This document shows positions 11,866 to 22,247 of a DNA stretch of 64,000 nt, one piece after another (within the stretch, counting starts at the first letter, position 1; the number at the start of each line of letters is the position of its first letter). Both the position numbers and the translations under genes were made by a program. The notes under the pieces were generated by a model. The model had not been told where the DNA came from. It made no database searches and saw only the letters and a list, made by a program, of their open reading frames with translations. The stretch is from Apiotrichum sp. Y4204 (lineage: Eukaryota; Basidiomycota; Tremellomycetes; Trichosporonales; Trichosporonaceae): positions 20,922 to 84,921 of the forward strand of contig JAMYHL010000120.1 in the NCBI GenBank assembly GCA_025531455.1. The letters are read 5' to 3'.

Positions 11866-12693
11866 CTGGATGACGCTGTCACATGGCGGCACATGTGCAA
11901 ATGTGCGATATTGCGAGTTGTCTTTTACGCACTCGACTACCGTTATGGACGCCCCATTGAGCGTGCAATTAAGCGGTTGCGTGGCCACAGCATTGGCCAA
12001 ACCCCAGCTTCCTTTTTAGAAACGTGAACTCTCCTTCACCGTCGCTCATCGGGACACCCATGCACTATGTTGGTATGATCAATGAAAATCAACGCGTACG
12101 CAATTCAGAGTCGATCGACTACAATGTGGTTTGTGCAAGCCAACGCCACACTCGATCGTCAGAACAGACTGGTGGGACAGTTGCTAACGTTACAGCAGTA
12201 CACAGGGGACAATGGACTTATTCGCTCCGTCTTCCTCCAAATCCTCGACGGTGTCAACTGCTTGCATCAGCAAGGTATCGCCCACCGCAATGGCAAGCTT
12301 GTGAACATTGTGTTGTGCCAGGACGGAACTCGGGTGCGTACTGTCGACCTTGGCGTCCGAATCGACGTCATTTGAGTTTGTCTGTGGCAGCACCAGTGTC
12401 TCCCTGAGTGGAGGGCGTCGGGGACGTCGTACTCTACTCATACCGCCGATGTCTGGTCCTTCGGTGTCGTCTTGATCAACCTCGTCTGTGGTCGTAACTC
12501 GACCGGCCATTCTCGCGTCGCTACCGGCGACCAACATGCCGATTTCCTCACCAGGTGGGTTCCTGGCCCGCACACAATCTACACGTCACCGCTGTAGGAA
12601 TGACCGGGCTCAATGACGCCGCCTTCAACAACGACAGCGAGCCCAAGAGGGCCATTGAGTGGGTCGACGCCAAGGGGGGTGTCGATATTACGT
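11866..12693 (+). pseudogene. Decayed copy of Ran1/SKS1-like protein kinase
   Basis: Several frames carry pieces that align by eye with the kinase at 46.8-48.2 kb: 'VVFYALDYRYGRPIERAIKR' (subdomains I-II), 'VFLQILDGVNCLHQQGIAHR' and 'TVDLGV' (subdomains VI-VII), and 'TADVWSFGVVLINLVCGRN' (subdomain IX). The catalytic loop reads 'HRNGK' where the active family has 'HRDVK', and the frames are broken by several stops and shifts, so the product cannot be a kinase. It still keeps subdomain IX, which the other copy has lost, and so documents what that copy looked like. It is a duplicated relic and not an independent gene. Confidence 0.75.
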
Positions 12694-13615
12694 AATAATT
12701 GTATCTCCAAATATGGCGGCCGACTAGAGCGGAAAGAGAGAGGTGCTTGACCTTTGCTAAGAGATCTCTTCTCTATGCTTCTTTCTTTTGTTCTGAGCGG
12801 CTCGTAACATCCGCACGCGTCTATCTTATCAGGCCAAGAGTGTCCTATGCGTCTCCATCCTCTTCAGATAACGATTTGAGACCAGCAACAGACATTGGTC
12901 TAGCCACTACTGTGTAGGCTGAATCACCGATTGGCTTCCCTCATCGGAAGTAAAACTCGATAAGGAGTTCCGCTGCTTCTTTTTCCCTGCTGGCCGGAAC
13001 GCTGTCAGTGGGCCCCTCCCTCACACGCAGCTGATTCCGCTTTGTACGTACCCAAACACCATCAAGACTCCTCATCCCCATTGACTGCAACGCTTTGCGG
13101 TCACGTGTGCCTTGGATGAGAGTGTTTGGCTGTTGCTCATCACTTTGATCTTGAGAATGGTTGACGGTTTGTGCACCGCATCCCTCCACAGAACCCTCAG
13201 CGTCCCCAGACTTCAGGACAACCTACGCCAGGTTCCATTGCTGATGGCCCCGCGTGTTTAGGCTCGTCGATTTGCAAAACCTGTGCGCTTTCCGCAGCAC
13301 ACCGCTTTCTCATTCACAAATGATTTACGGAATCAGAAAAGGCGGCCAATCGATGAAGACAGCGTCGTGGGAAGGAGGTAGAGGTATGCTCATAGGGATA
13401 TGCTCATATGGCTGCCCAGTGGCCAAACTTAAAATGGGCCGGCACCACCTGATCGGCAGTTGCTCAGATCCACCGACGCCGTTTGAGTGGATTGAGACTC
13501 AACAGAGCACGCTGTTGTTTCTTTCCAAGACATCTACTCGACTGCCCATTCTCCCGCGCTCGTCATCCCCTGCACTCACGTCGCCATCTCGCCATCTACC
13601 TCCCTCATCCACACC
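12694..13615. other. Intergenic region
   Basis: No gene recognised. The last part is a pyrimidine-rich leader before the SnoaL-like start at 13616. Confidence 0.4.
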
Positions 13616-14028
13616 ATGACAAATCCCAACGGGGCCATCGTGACGCGCTTCATGGATCAAGTCCTCAACCGGGCCAGTACGACGACTGCGACCAGATTGT
13701 CGCCGAGGACTTTATCGAGCTCAATCCGCTGCCTGGGCAGACGCAGGGCCGTCAGGGACTCAAGGACATCGTCGCCATGCTCCGGGCGGCCTTTGCTGGC
13801 ATGCACTGGGTCGCGGAGGAGACGATTGCTGAGGCCGACAAGGTCGTCACGCGCTTCACGTGGACCGGCACGCACCAGGGCGCCTTCATGCGCATTCCCC
13901 CAACAGGCCGCGAAGTCAAGGTCAAGGGCGTCGCCATTGACCGCATCGTCGACGGTCGCATGACCGATAGCCGCCTGCTCATGGACACCCTCTCACTCTT
14001 GCAGCAACTCGGCGCCATCCCGGCTTAG
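13616..14028 (+). CDS. SnoaL-like / ester-cyclase family protein, one frame break
   Basis: Small alpha+beta-barrel protein of the SnoaL-like family, which includes polyketide cyclases and many fungal proteins of unknown role. It starts at ATG 13616 with 'GAIVTRFMDQVLN', continues in the next frame with 'QYDDCDQIVAEDFIELNPLP', 'GLKDIVAMLRAAFAG', 'VTRFTWTGTHQGAFMRIPPT' and 'VKVKGVAIDRIVDGRMTDSR', and stops at 14028. The family order (helix, 'ADDFIEHNP', 'FPDlh-tiee-iaeGDkVv-Rwt-tGTH-G-f-g-pptGr-v---gi-i-ri-dGkI') is complete. One base is missing at the GGG run 13671-13673: with a fourth G the frame gives 137 aa. A sequence error is more likely than decay, because the rest is clean. Confidence 0.75.
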
Positions 14029-15457
14029 AGGCTAGGAGGTTTATGATGCAGCTACCTGGTATATATACGGTATGGGGAAGGGGGAGGGGAGTAAGGACAG
14101 CGGGTTCCGCTGCTTTCTGGTCTACGATAGAGATCAAAGTTCCCTACTCTGCCAGGGACCGGAATGAGGGAGAGCCCGACCGCAGCAAGTGGAACGTTCC
14201 AGCAAGGAGCGTCTTCCAGGTCCTGGTGGTGTCTGCCGTCACTTTCTCTATGAGTCCTCGTTGCCACGTCAGAGGTTGCAGAGGTGTAGCACCGCGGACA
14301 CCACGAAGTTGGTCAGGCACGGCTGAAGATTGTTCCTTTCAGCTCTCAACTCAGCGTTCACCAACCCTCTTTCAGCTCATTCGTATGTCATCTGTCTCTC
14401 CACCTGAAGACCAGGATAGTTTAGGCTAAAGTGGCTACTGGATTGATGGTCAGCATCGGTCAAGGGTCTTGGGTGGTAAGCGCAGCGACGTGCAGCTGAT
14501 CCTCACCGAGAATATTTATGCAGCGGATGTGCTCCCTGGCTGTAAGTAGTCGCCAACGTTGGATATTGTGCATAAACGTCACTACTTCGAGTGCGACGGA
14601 AGTGAATACGGGAGGCCATCTGGCTCCCCCAATTGTATTGAGTCCCCTTCAGGCTCCACATGTCCGCGCAAGACACAGCTACAGTAGGCGGGAAGACAGT
14701 TGGATTCCAGTATGTCGTCAATGTTGGGCAGCTCATGAATGCAACACACAATTAACCACAGTCCATTCGCCAGATACGAATACTGTCTAGTAGGGTGTCG
14801 AGGCAAGCTGAACATATGTGCATGCCCGGTTGGCACCGTAGCTCTCAGTGGTCCCATACAATGCCGCCAACCGCCGACCGCCTCACCAGCTCTGAGGTCT
14901 CTGCGGGCTTACACCTACGCCGCCTACTCACTGGCAACTGGGTACTGTAGTTTGGCTTCACTGGGGCGGCTCGGTGTCGGTATGAGGACTGCTGAGATCT
15001 TGGTGGGTCTGGGGTTGAGGACGCCTTGAGATGACCCAATGCTACTGTGCCGGTACGACCGTCCCGCATCGTAACGGTGTGCTTGCCTTCTCGGTTCTGA
15101 ACCATATGGATGAGATGCTTGTTGTGTGTGAGTTCTTTGGTGAGACGACTCTACAACGTGGGTTGATTAACATATAACATTGTTGGAATGACCCTTCCCT
15201 TTGTGCCTTCGATACCACTGGCATTAGTGAGTGTACGCCTGAGGCGAATACTGGAAGCAATTAGTGTCAGTGAGAAGTGAGATTTGCAGTATGATTGACA
15301 CTTCAGACTGCACCTTGTGAAGACGTGGAACATGAGCTGCAAGTCAACTTAGGTACCAACAGCCCACATTACATGCTCATACATCACCAAGCAAAAACGT
15401 GTCTGTCATGTTGGACTGGGTGCGCATGGAGAGGTGACAGCGCTGACGGGCCTTCTG
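14029..15457. other. Intergenic region
   Basis: No recognisable gene. Short open frames on both strands without family features. Confidence 0.4.
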
Positions 15458-16030
15458 CTATGGTAACGGTGAGCTGCGTGCCTGAGACGTGCCACAATAA
15501 CTCGGTAACTGCTGATGAGGAACAAGGTTGACATGTCGCTGAATCGGAAACGGTAGACGAGCAGTTGGGAAAGCATACCCATCGACAAAGGGCCATGGGC
15601 ATGGCTTGCCATCCACTGTCGTTGGGTGCAGGACAGTGGCAGGATGACACGGTTCGACTGTTTCCGGGCCAAGACCATCCCTGTGTCGGTCTCTTTCACA
15701 ATGTACCTTGGTGTGCCTTTTGAGATTGGATTTAACAGAAAACCGACGACCGCACAACCGGTGGGAGCATACGTATGGCCGTTCTCCGGTGTCTTTCAGT
15801 TAGTGGATATGTACCGCAGGACACTTACGGGTATAGACATGAGTGCGCAGAGAACTCGGCCGCGTGAACGCCTTTGCGCAATAAGGACACTCATGTTTGT
15901 AAGGTCCCAATTTCCTCCCAACTCTCTGACTTCCATGTCCCTTGTTTTTGGTGGTGATGGCGGGAAGGGTCGTCTGCACTGCACGACTGCCAGTGTCGTA
16001 CACTTCAGCCCACAGTCGATTGCTGTTCAT
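15458..16030 (-). CDS. Two-finger C2H2 zinc-finger protein (copy 1)
   Basis: Predicted 178 aa from exons 16030-15829 and 15792-15458. A basic N-terminus is followed by finger 1 'CPYCAKAFTRPSSLRTHVYT' completed by His after the intron, linker 'HTGERPYVC', and finger 2 of the C-x4-C form 'CSHRLCGRRFSVKSNLKRH', then a Pro/His-rich tail. Spacing C-x2-C-x12-H-x3-H and C-x4-C-x12-H-x3-H is intact in both. Such paired fingers bind short DNA sites in nuclear transcription factors. The 36-nt intron (15793-15828) has a GTAAGT donor and CACTAAC branch and splits the last His codon of finger 1. The start is the first Met after an in-frame stop. A paralog with the intron at the same place lies at 26446-27019. 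Target genes unknown. Confidence 0.8.
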
Positions 16031-16689
16031 CTGGGTGGTGCGATCAAGAACTCTAGGAGGGTCAAGTCAGAAAGATGCAGTATTTAACGCGTGGTATTCC
16101 GCATTGCAGTCTATCTACCGTGTTCAAGGGTTCAAGTATTGTCGGCTATTGTCTGAACCAGCAAGGTGTGTCGGATAAGGATTGAATGGCCCACTGTATT
16201 GTTCGGTATCGCCTGTCAAGTGTTCAACTTTTGTGTTCATTGTTTGAGTAGTAGCATTGTTTTGAACATCACGTGACATATTCTTCAGCAGACGCCCTTA
16301 CGTACAGAGCTCCAATGGTGAAATGTCCTCGAACCAGTCAACCATACTATTGGCATCAAGCTTCTATCTTCGTCATCTCATTGTCTGTTCAGGGAGCACA
16401 ATGACCTTTCTGAGTAACTTGCCCATGGACAAAAGCGTGGATTCTCCTGAGTACAAAGCGCCGGCTAAGACAGCAACGCACCGGTTCCCCATGTCTGAGA
16501 ACACAGTGCAGACCGACATCACATTTCCGTTGTGCGGGTAACGTGAAACAGTACCAACAAATGCTGACCTCGCTTAACCAGGTATTCTTTTCAACTGGTA
16601 GCTATAATGACATGATTTATATGTGTATCAAATCTTTGTCGCACGCCGCCGGATTCAAAAGGTGCATCTTCTGACTTCACACCCCCACC

Positions 16690-17059
16690 ATCTCCGGCTT
16701 GTACGACCTCGCAATTCATTCCTGGAGGGACCCCATGTGATTACCGTTACCTCTGCGAGCGGCACTCGCATGTTAAGTTTTACTCAAAGGGGCAGGGACA
16801 ACAGCTGGCCTACGCCATCGAAGTCGTGAACGTTCTTGTGGATCGCCATGGCCACCAACAACTGGCGGTAGTGGACCCATATGTGCGTCTCTGGTTTAGA
16901 CAGTCCTCGAGTTGCGGGCACCTTTGCCTGCCAACAAGTCAGTAAGTGGGCCGGTTGAGAATAGTGATCTGCTAACCTACTCAGGGGTCGTTGGCTGTCA
17001 GGTGGGAGCGTTGGGCAAGGCGATTGACCCTGATGGACGTGGGAGGCCTGCCAGATTGA
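16690..17059 (+). CDS. Unrecognised coding fragment
   Basis: Low-confidence call. One frame reads like protein, with 'CDYRYLCERHSHVKFYSKG', 'YAIEVVNVLVDRHGHQQLAV' and 'VDPYVRLWFRQ', then a second frame 'LELRAPLPANKS' ends at a GTAAGT donor (16950) with an acceptor at about 16983, and continues 'GSLAVRWERWARRLTLM' to a TGA at 17057-17059. The join between the two frames near 16900 is unexplained (missed intron or base error), and the 5' end is unknown. No family is recognised. Confidence 0.25.
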
Positions 17060-18210
17060 GTGCATTGAGTGCATGTGCTGAATATTCTCAATGTGATGAA
17101 TGTACTGTGCTACGCACAGTATGCTCTCAATACTGCGGCTTAAAAGCAACGAAGGAGTCAAAGACACGAAGTGGAGTTCACATGCCAGGCTGGGTCACCG
17201 TAGGTATAAGCGAGGGTCGACCATCGTCTATAGATGCAAATCGAGCATGGCTATGATGTAAGCGAGGGGACTGGGCAGGCTGAGATGCAACTGGTTGTTG
17301 CGTTTTGCCTCGCTGTAGATCAGCCGTCCCAGGCGGTCCGTCGACACAACCGTCAACTCAACCATCAGCCCGTGCGATACTGGTCGCGGCGCATGACTCA
17401 TGGACGATATGACCAAATGGGAGTGTGGCTCCCATAATGTCGGTACAATTCAATCCACCTAACACGGCGAGCGTGTGATGTTGGCTTGTATGCTAAGCAT
17501 CTTCAGCTACACACCTTTCCTGCCCTCCCCGGTTACTGGGATCTGGCAGCAAGCTGCATGACAGCGATTGACCCATGCGGAATGCTCTCGACAGCAAAAT
17601 ATAATAGACAGCACGCGGGAGACTCCCCAATCAAACACCCATTCCTTCTTCCACCGTGGAAGCTCGATCCCACCGGTCTCATCGCGGACACAGCTGTGGG
17701 GCGCTCCCGTGGATCCATCCGTGGACCCACAACACAAACCCATGCCGTTACATTACTACACTGCTACCTTATTCAAATGCCTTGGACGTGGAATGCCGTT
17801 CCGAGATTCCAACCTGCACAACCAAGGCTTACCTGGTCGGCTCCGGCACTTCACTAAGGGGGGCAACAGACTATTCATCACAACAAAACTTAGACCGGGA
17901 TCCTATCCCCAAACTCTCCAGAATGAATGTTTGGGGAGCACTCGGCTAGCGCGATTGTCGTACTGATAGCTTCCTGTATCGTTCCCTCCAAACGTACTGG
18001 ATCGGCACACCGGGACCTCCTCATCTGTCTTGTTATGTCCTGGACTATACCAGAGGCCGCACCCTCTTCAGCAAGTTGCCATAAGTCTGTCAACCTTAAA
18101 GCGTCCAGCCGGGTCACTGAAACCTCAGGTGCTGCATGAAGCACAATCGTCCCAAACACAGAGACAAGCAGCAAATACTTGCGAGCCCGTTGAAGTCGTT
18201 TCTTCAAGGT
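17060..18210. other. Intergenic region with an open minus frame
   Basis: No gene named. A minus-strand open frame at 17890-18115 ('RLDALRLTDLWQLAEEGAAS') looks protein-like and could be a further 3' exon of the gene at 18211-19081, but the donor needed would be a weak GTCTTC. Confidence 0.3.
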
Positions 18211-19081
18211 TCATTGGCCCCGAAGACTATTTGAAGCTGCTTGGAAGTCTCGTTCGCTACAGAGAAGGTCGAAGATTGCTTTTTGCTCTGCTCGCGAGTT
18301 TCTTTGCCCGCCTAGCAACGGACCTTTGCTCTGAGAAACGTGTCAGCTGCCACAACATGCTGAGGTGCCACGGAACGTACCTCAGCAAATAAACTATAAG
18401 CCTCCCCAAGTTTCCAGTATGCGATGTTCGTCGCAACGGAAAGGGACAGCTCTTTCCGATCGAGGGCCTCTAAAGCAAGAAGACGGTTGACGACAGTTTG
18501 CAGAGCACGATCTTTCCCAGGAACTGTGTCTTCCCCATGTTGCTCATTCTCAACAAAAGTAGCGGAGACTGGGTTCGCTAAAAGAGACCAGTCTCCAGTC
18601 GCTATTGTAGTGAGGAAAGCGTCCAGCCTGCCCTTCACTGGTGCTAAGGGACGAGGACGATTGTGTTTCTTCATGATCGCCAACGAGTGTGATACTTGGT
18701 CGGAAGAACGAGTGGTGATCGCCGTTTCAACCATTTCCGGATCATCCAGGATGATCTGTGGCATGTCAGATGGCTAGCATGACAGGAAGGAGAAGAATCT
18801 TGGCTCACTTCGAATTCTTGATTGTCTACCTCAATAAGTAGCCGGGGCGCCCAAGCAACCTCGAGAAGGCCTCGGTCTGAAAATGCCATGATTAGAGCCA
18901 AATACGCCGTTGCCGCATTATGAGCCACAGCTCGGGAATCCTGACTGTCAACGAGCTGCCTAATATAGCCCATCATTGCCGGTAGTTGACAGTCGCCACC
19001 CTGGATATCGGCGAAGAGAGGTCGAACGTGTTGGCGGTTCATTAAGAGGCGAGGTTGCGTGGGATGGAATTGTCTGCTCAT
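18211..19081 (-). CDS. Hypothetical protein, three exons
   Basis: Predicted 255 aa. Exon 1 runs from ATG at 19081 to 18809 and ends at a GTGAGC donor. Exon 2 is 18755-18381 with acceptor CCACAG and donor GTACGT. Exon 3 (about 18330-18211) ends '..AASNSLRGQ' and TGA. All joins are in phase. Protein-like segments include 'LVDSQDSRAVAHNAATAYLA', 'LDAFLTTIATGDWSLLANPV', 'LQTVVNRLLALEALDRKELS' and 'EQKAIFDLLCSERDFQ', which suggest a helical, possibly repeat-type fold. I do not recognise the family. The start could be further upstream, where the frame stays open. Confidence 0.45.
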
Positions 19082-19807
19082 AAGAGAGGGGGCTGCAGCA
19101 CTGGTGGTTTTAAACCTAGTTGTTACGCTCTTCACCTCTTCATCGCGTTAGAAAGCAACATTGAATGCAACAATGCTTGAAGACATACGTGTGTGGGACT
19201 GTGTTTGTTCGCATTGTTGCATTGCTGCTTGGCCTTGATCTTGCCTATTGTAGAGGTTGAACTCACTACTTCATTTTAAGGGCTGGTATTGTTATCAGGT
19301 GTAGATGAACATGTGAACAATACTGCAGCCCTTTATGGGTGTCACCAGTCACATCAGCGAAGGGCATTTGGGTGTTCTGGAGATGAAGAGTGTACCCTAT
19401 TATCTTTCTTGTATTGTGTGCACTCTCCAGTGGGGGAGTAACGCGCAACGGTGGCGCACCGATGGTAAGAATCGATTGGTTTGTAAATGGATGTTCCGGA
19501 GCTCCCTGGGCAGGTCTTATTGTAAACACAGCAGACAGCCAGATCGTCGCAGGTGACACTGGAGTTGTGCTGCAACGCGCTGAAACAAAGTGAGTGTGCA
19601 AACAATGGGCTTGGAGTCAGTTTTGTCCGATTTCTCCTTGTCAAGTATCAGATCTCCGGTCATGTTAGAGAGTCTAGGGCCTAGCGAGCTGGGTCGATTT
19701 CAATGCGTTATGTATCTATATAGTGTTCTTCTAGATAGTCTGTTCCCTTCCATAAGCCACCACTGTAACCATCTGTCGGAGGTTGACCACATTGCAACGA
19801 CTGTTCG

Positions 19808-21005
19808 ATGCTGCCCGCTTCAGTCAAACCCCCACGTCCACCCCCTCTTGACGTTCCTCTCGATATCAGCAACTGTAGGGACTGTAAAGAGGATTCGGAG
19901 GCCAATGTCCCCGTTGGCTCCTTCACTCAGGACATTGATGTCACCACTTCATCTTTTGAGTTCCTTTTGGACACTCTCGACAGTTGTAGTGTCACTCAGC
20001 CACTACGTGTTGTAAAACGGACAGGACTTGGTGAGGCTGGCAGGCAATTATGGAGCATCGCTAACTGTTTTAGCTGCATCCCCCAGTGCCTTCTTGAAGG
20101 AGAAGCCCGTAGGGGATGGTCCGGCTCCGAACATCCTTGCAACAGTTGAAAACTTGCCAGCCGTTGAACCGTCTGGTTTGTATGATCACGGCTCAAGATC
20201 AGGCACGCCGCTGGAAATTGGTGAAAAGGGTGTGCCGGCCTCAGCCTGGGGCACGAGTACTCCAGACGCATTCGGTGTTTCTGTTGAATCCCAAACACGA
20301 CAAACGTCACCCCTGCTGCCCTTCAAGGATCGTTTGCCCACTGACTTGACAACCGCACCTCGTTCTCTTGCCGTGGGTAACACTGTCTACATGGCCTCAG
20401 AACGTCTGGAGCGTCGATCAAAAAGGTTTGGTTGTGTGTGGCTCTCGTTGATTGCGCTCCCATCCAACGCCACAGCCAGCGATTGTACAGCTCGGGAACT
20501 GTATACGAGTGGGGCGACATCTCAATCCTACGTCCAACCGGCCCCCCAATACAATCCTATTTGTAATCATACGGCACCACATGTGTCTACTTTTGGCACT
20601 ACGTTCTTGAACAGTTCACCCCACTGGTGTTCCTCGCAAGAGTCCAGTAGCGCCATGGACACACCAGTCAACCAAGGAAGACTCTCTTCTGTGGGCGTCA
20701 ATATCAGAGACAAGGAGAGGGTTCAACTGGGCCCATGTCAGCTCACGGAGAAGTTTATCATCAAACAGAAAGAACAATCCCATCCTGGTATACCGAATCT
20801 CACGCCCATCGGCCCAGACTCTACGAATCAAGTACACAATATCCAGCCGGAAGTCGAGGAATCTTGGTTTGAATTGGATTCTCCGACCACGGCAACAAGC
20901 CTGAGCGAGAAGGTCGCCGTGCTGGTGACTGCTCTGACAAGCTCGCCCTGGAAAAGGTCTATACTGGACAAGACTACCAAAAACCGCCAGACCCAAGTAA
21001 GGTGA
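19808..21005 (+). CDS. Hypothetical protein, two exons
   Basis: Predicted 384 aa from exons 19808-20030 and 20074-21005, with a 43-nt intron (GTGAGG donor, GCTAAC branch, TTTTAG acceptor) that joins the frames in phase. The N-terminus is Pro-rich with two Cys ('ISNCRDCKEDSEANVPVG'), and the long second exon is rich in Ser, Thr, Pro and Gln with no clear domain or membrane segment. An uninterrupted 932-nt exon in this lower-GC stretch is unlikely by chance, which is the main support. The end at the GTAAGG TGA could instead be a donor into another exon. Function unknown; the composition would suit a disordered nuclear or regulatory protein. Confidence 0.45.
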
Positions 21006-21706
21006 GCGCATCTACGAGTAACGCCACTATTGCCAGCCCGTCGGGTATGATCGCATTGGGTATACCATAGCTGTGCATGTTGGCTTGTCCATCCACAGTT
21101 GAAGGCATTGGTAAATTGCGAGTGGCGTGAACAGTACGATACTACATTTTAGTATCACCAGTCATCCGGAATGAAATGACTTCGCCCAATGTCATAGCGT
21201 CTTTTTCTTGCGACTTTGTGCGGCTGGTGGGGATAACACCTGGCAACACATCTTGGATATGGTGGACAGCGTGATCGATCCTGAACCTGGACAACCCGGA
21301 ATTATACGCGACTCGTCAGGACTGCCCGTCGACTTGGAAGCATCTCCAACTGGTGGAGACTTCTGGTTCAAGCACAGTGGTGAGTATTAATGCCTGCAGC
21401 GACGGTGGCCGAGCGGTTTGATACCGTCTGTGCAACACCGTGTCTTGGTAATGTCGAGAGATGGCAATACCCGCGGCGCGACCTTCCGAGAAGATCCTTG
21501 GGCTGCGAGGGAGTTGCACGTCGTGAAGAAAGACCAAAGACCGAGTTGACGTTGTACGAGTTGCCAAACAAATCACACACGTGCTGTATATTGCGTCAGG
21601 GGGTATGATCCTGTTTGCCCCCGAAACCATCACTGTGCAACCGGAAAAGACAGCCTGTCTTTTCTGAACCCTCATGATGTCTCCGTAAGAAATCTTTGCG
21701 TGGGCG

Positions 21707-22247
21707 ATGAAGACTGTCGCCATGAGGTTCAAGCAATGTCTAGGCCAAAGGCATTCCTGTCCAGGTGTACACATGTAACGGTACTGGAGAAGTGGGCCAC
21801 ACTTATTGGTGGACACAACAGGATGGCACACCTCACAGCCTACACAGCGTCTAAAAATGGGTCGTCCACACGGGCAGCGGTGCTGTCCACCGTACAGGAA
21901 CCAACTACTGCCTCGATGCTGGGTCCAGTGACTTATCTTGCACCCTTCAACAACTGACACAGCGTGTATATGCCCAAGCAGCGGCATCACGATGAAGATC
22001 TGGCAGTGCTACAGTCTCGCTGCCTGGACGTGGTACTACACCGCCGCAACCACACAGCCGTCGAGGTCAAGTACCAGTGCTTGGACCACACCAGCGGATC
22101 CACTTCCACTGGCAACGTTGTCCAGACGTGGGCGTACACCATGGGCGGCATGAACCAAGTCTGGACCACCACCACTTCCGCCGCCACACGCAGGGTGAAC
22201 GCAGACCGTGGGTCTTACCCCAAGGTATGGTGTTGTTTCTGGCAATA
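21707..22247 (+). pseudogene. Lectin with ricin-type beta-trefoil (CBM13) repeats, frames broken
   Basis: Carbohydrate-binding lectin fold. In one order along the plus strand, different frames give trefoil repeat signatures: 'GIPVQVYTCNGTG', 'KWVVHTGSGAVHRTGTNYCL', 'MKIWQCYSLAAWTWYYT' and 'GNVVQTWAYTMGGMNQVWTT', each with the (Q/N)-x-W pattern of ricin-B-type domains. A possible 40-nt intron lies at about 21925-21964. At least three frame changes remain; some fall at short A or C runs, so part of the damage may be base undercalls. No catalytic toxin chain is seen: this is only the lectin module, which in fungi is common in secreted hydrolases and stand-alone lectins. Left as a probable pseudogene until the sequence is confirmed. 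Confidence 0.6.

Noticed and set aside
21398..21480. A tRNA-Ser/Leu-like A box (tggccgagcggt)
   Set aside because: No matching B box (GGTTCGANTCC), acceptor stem or anticodon arm follows at the right distance. It is also inside an open frame.
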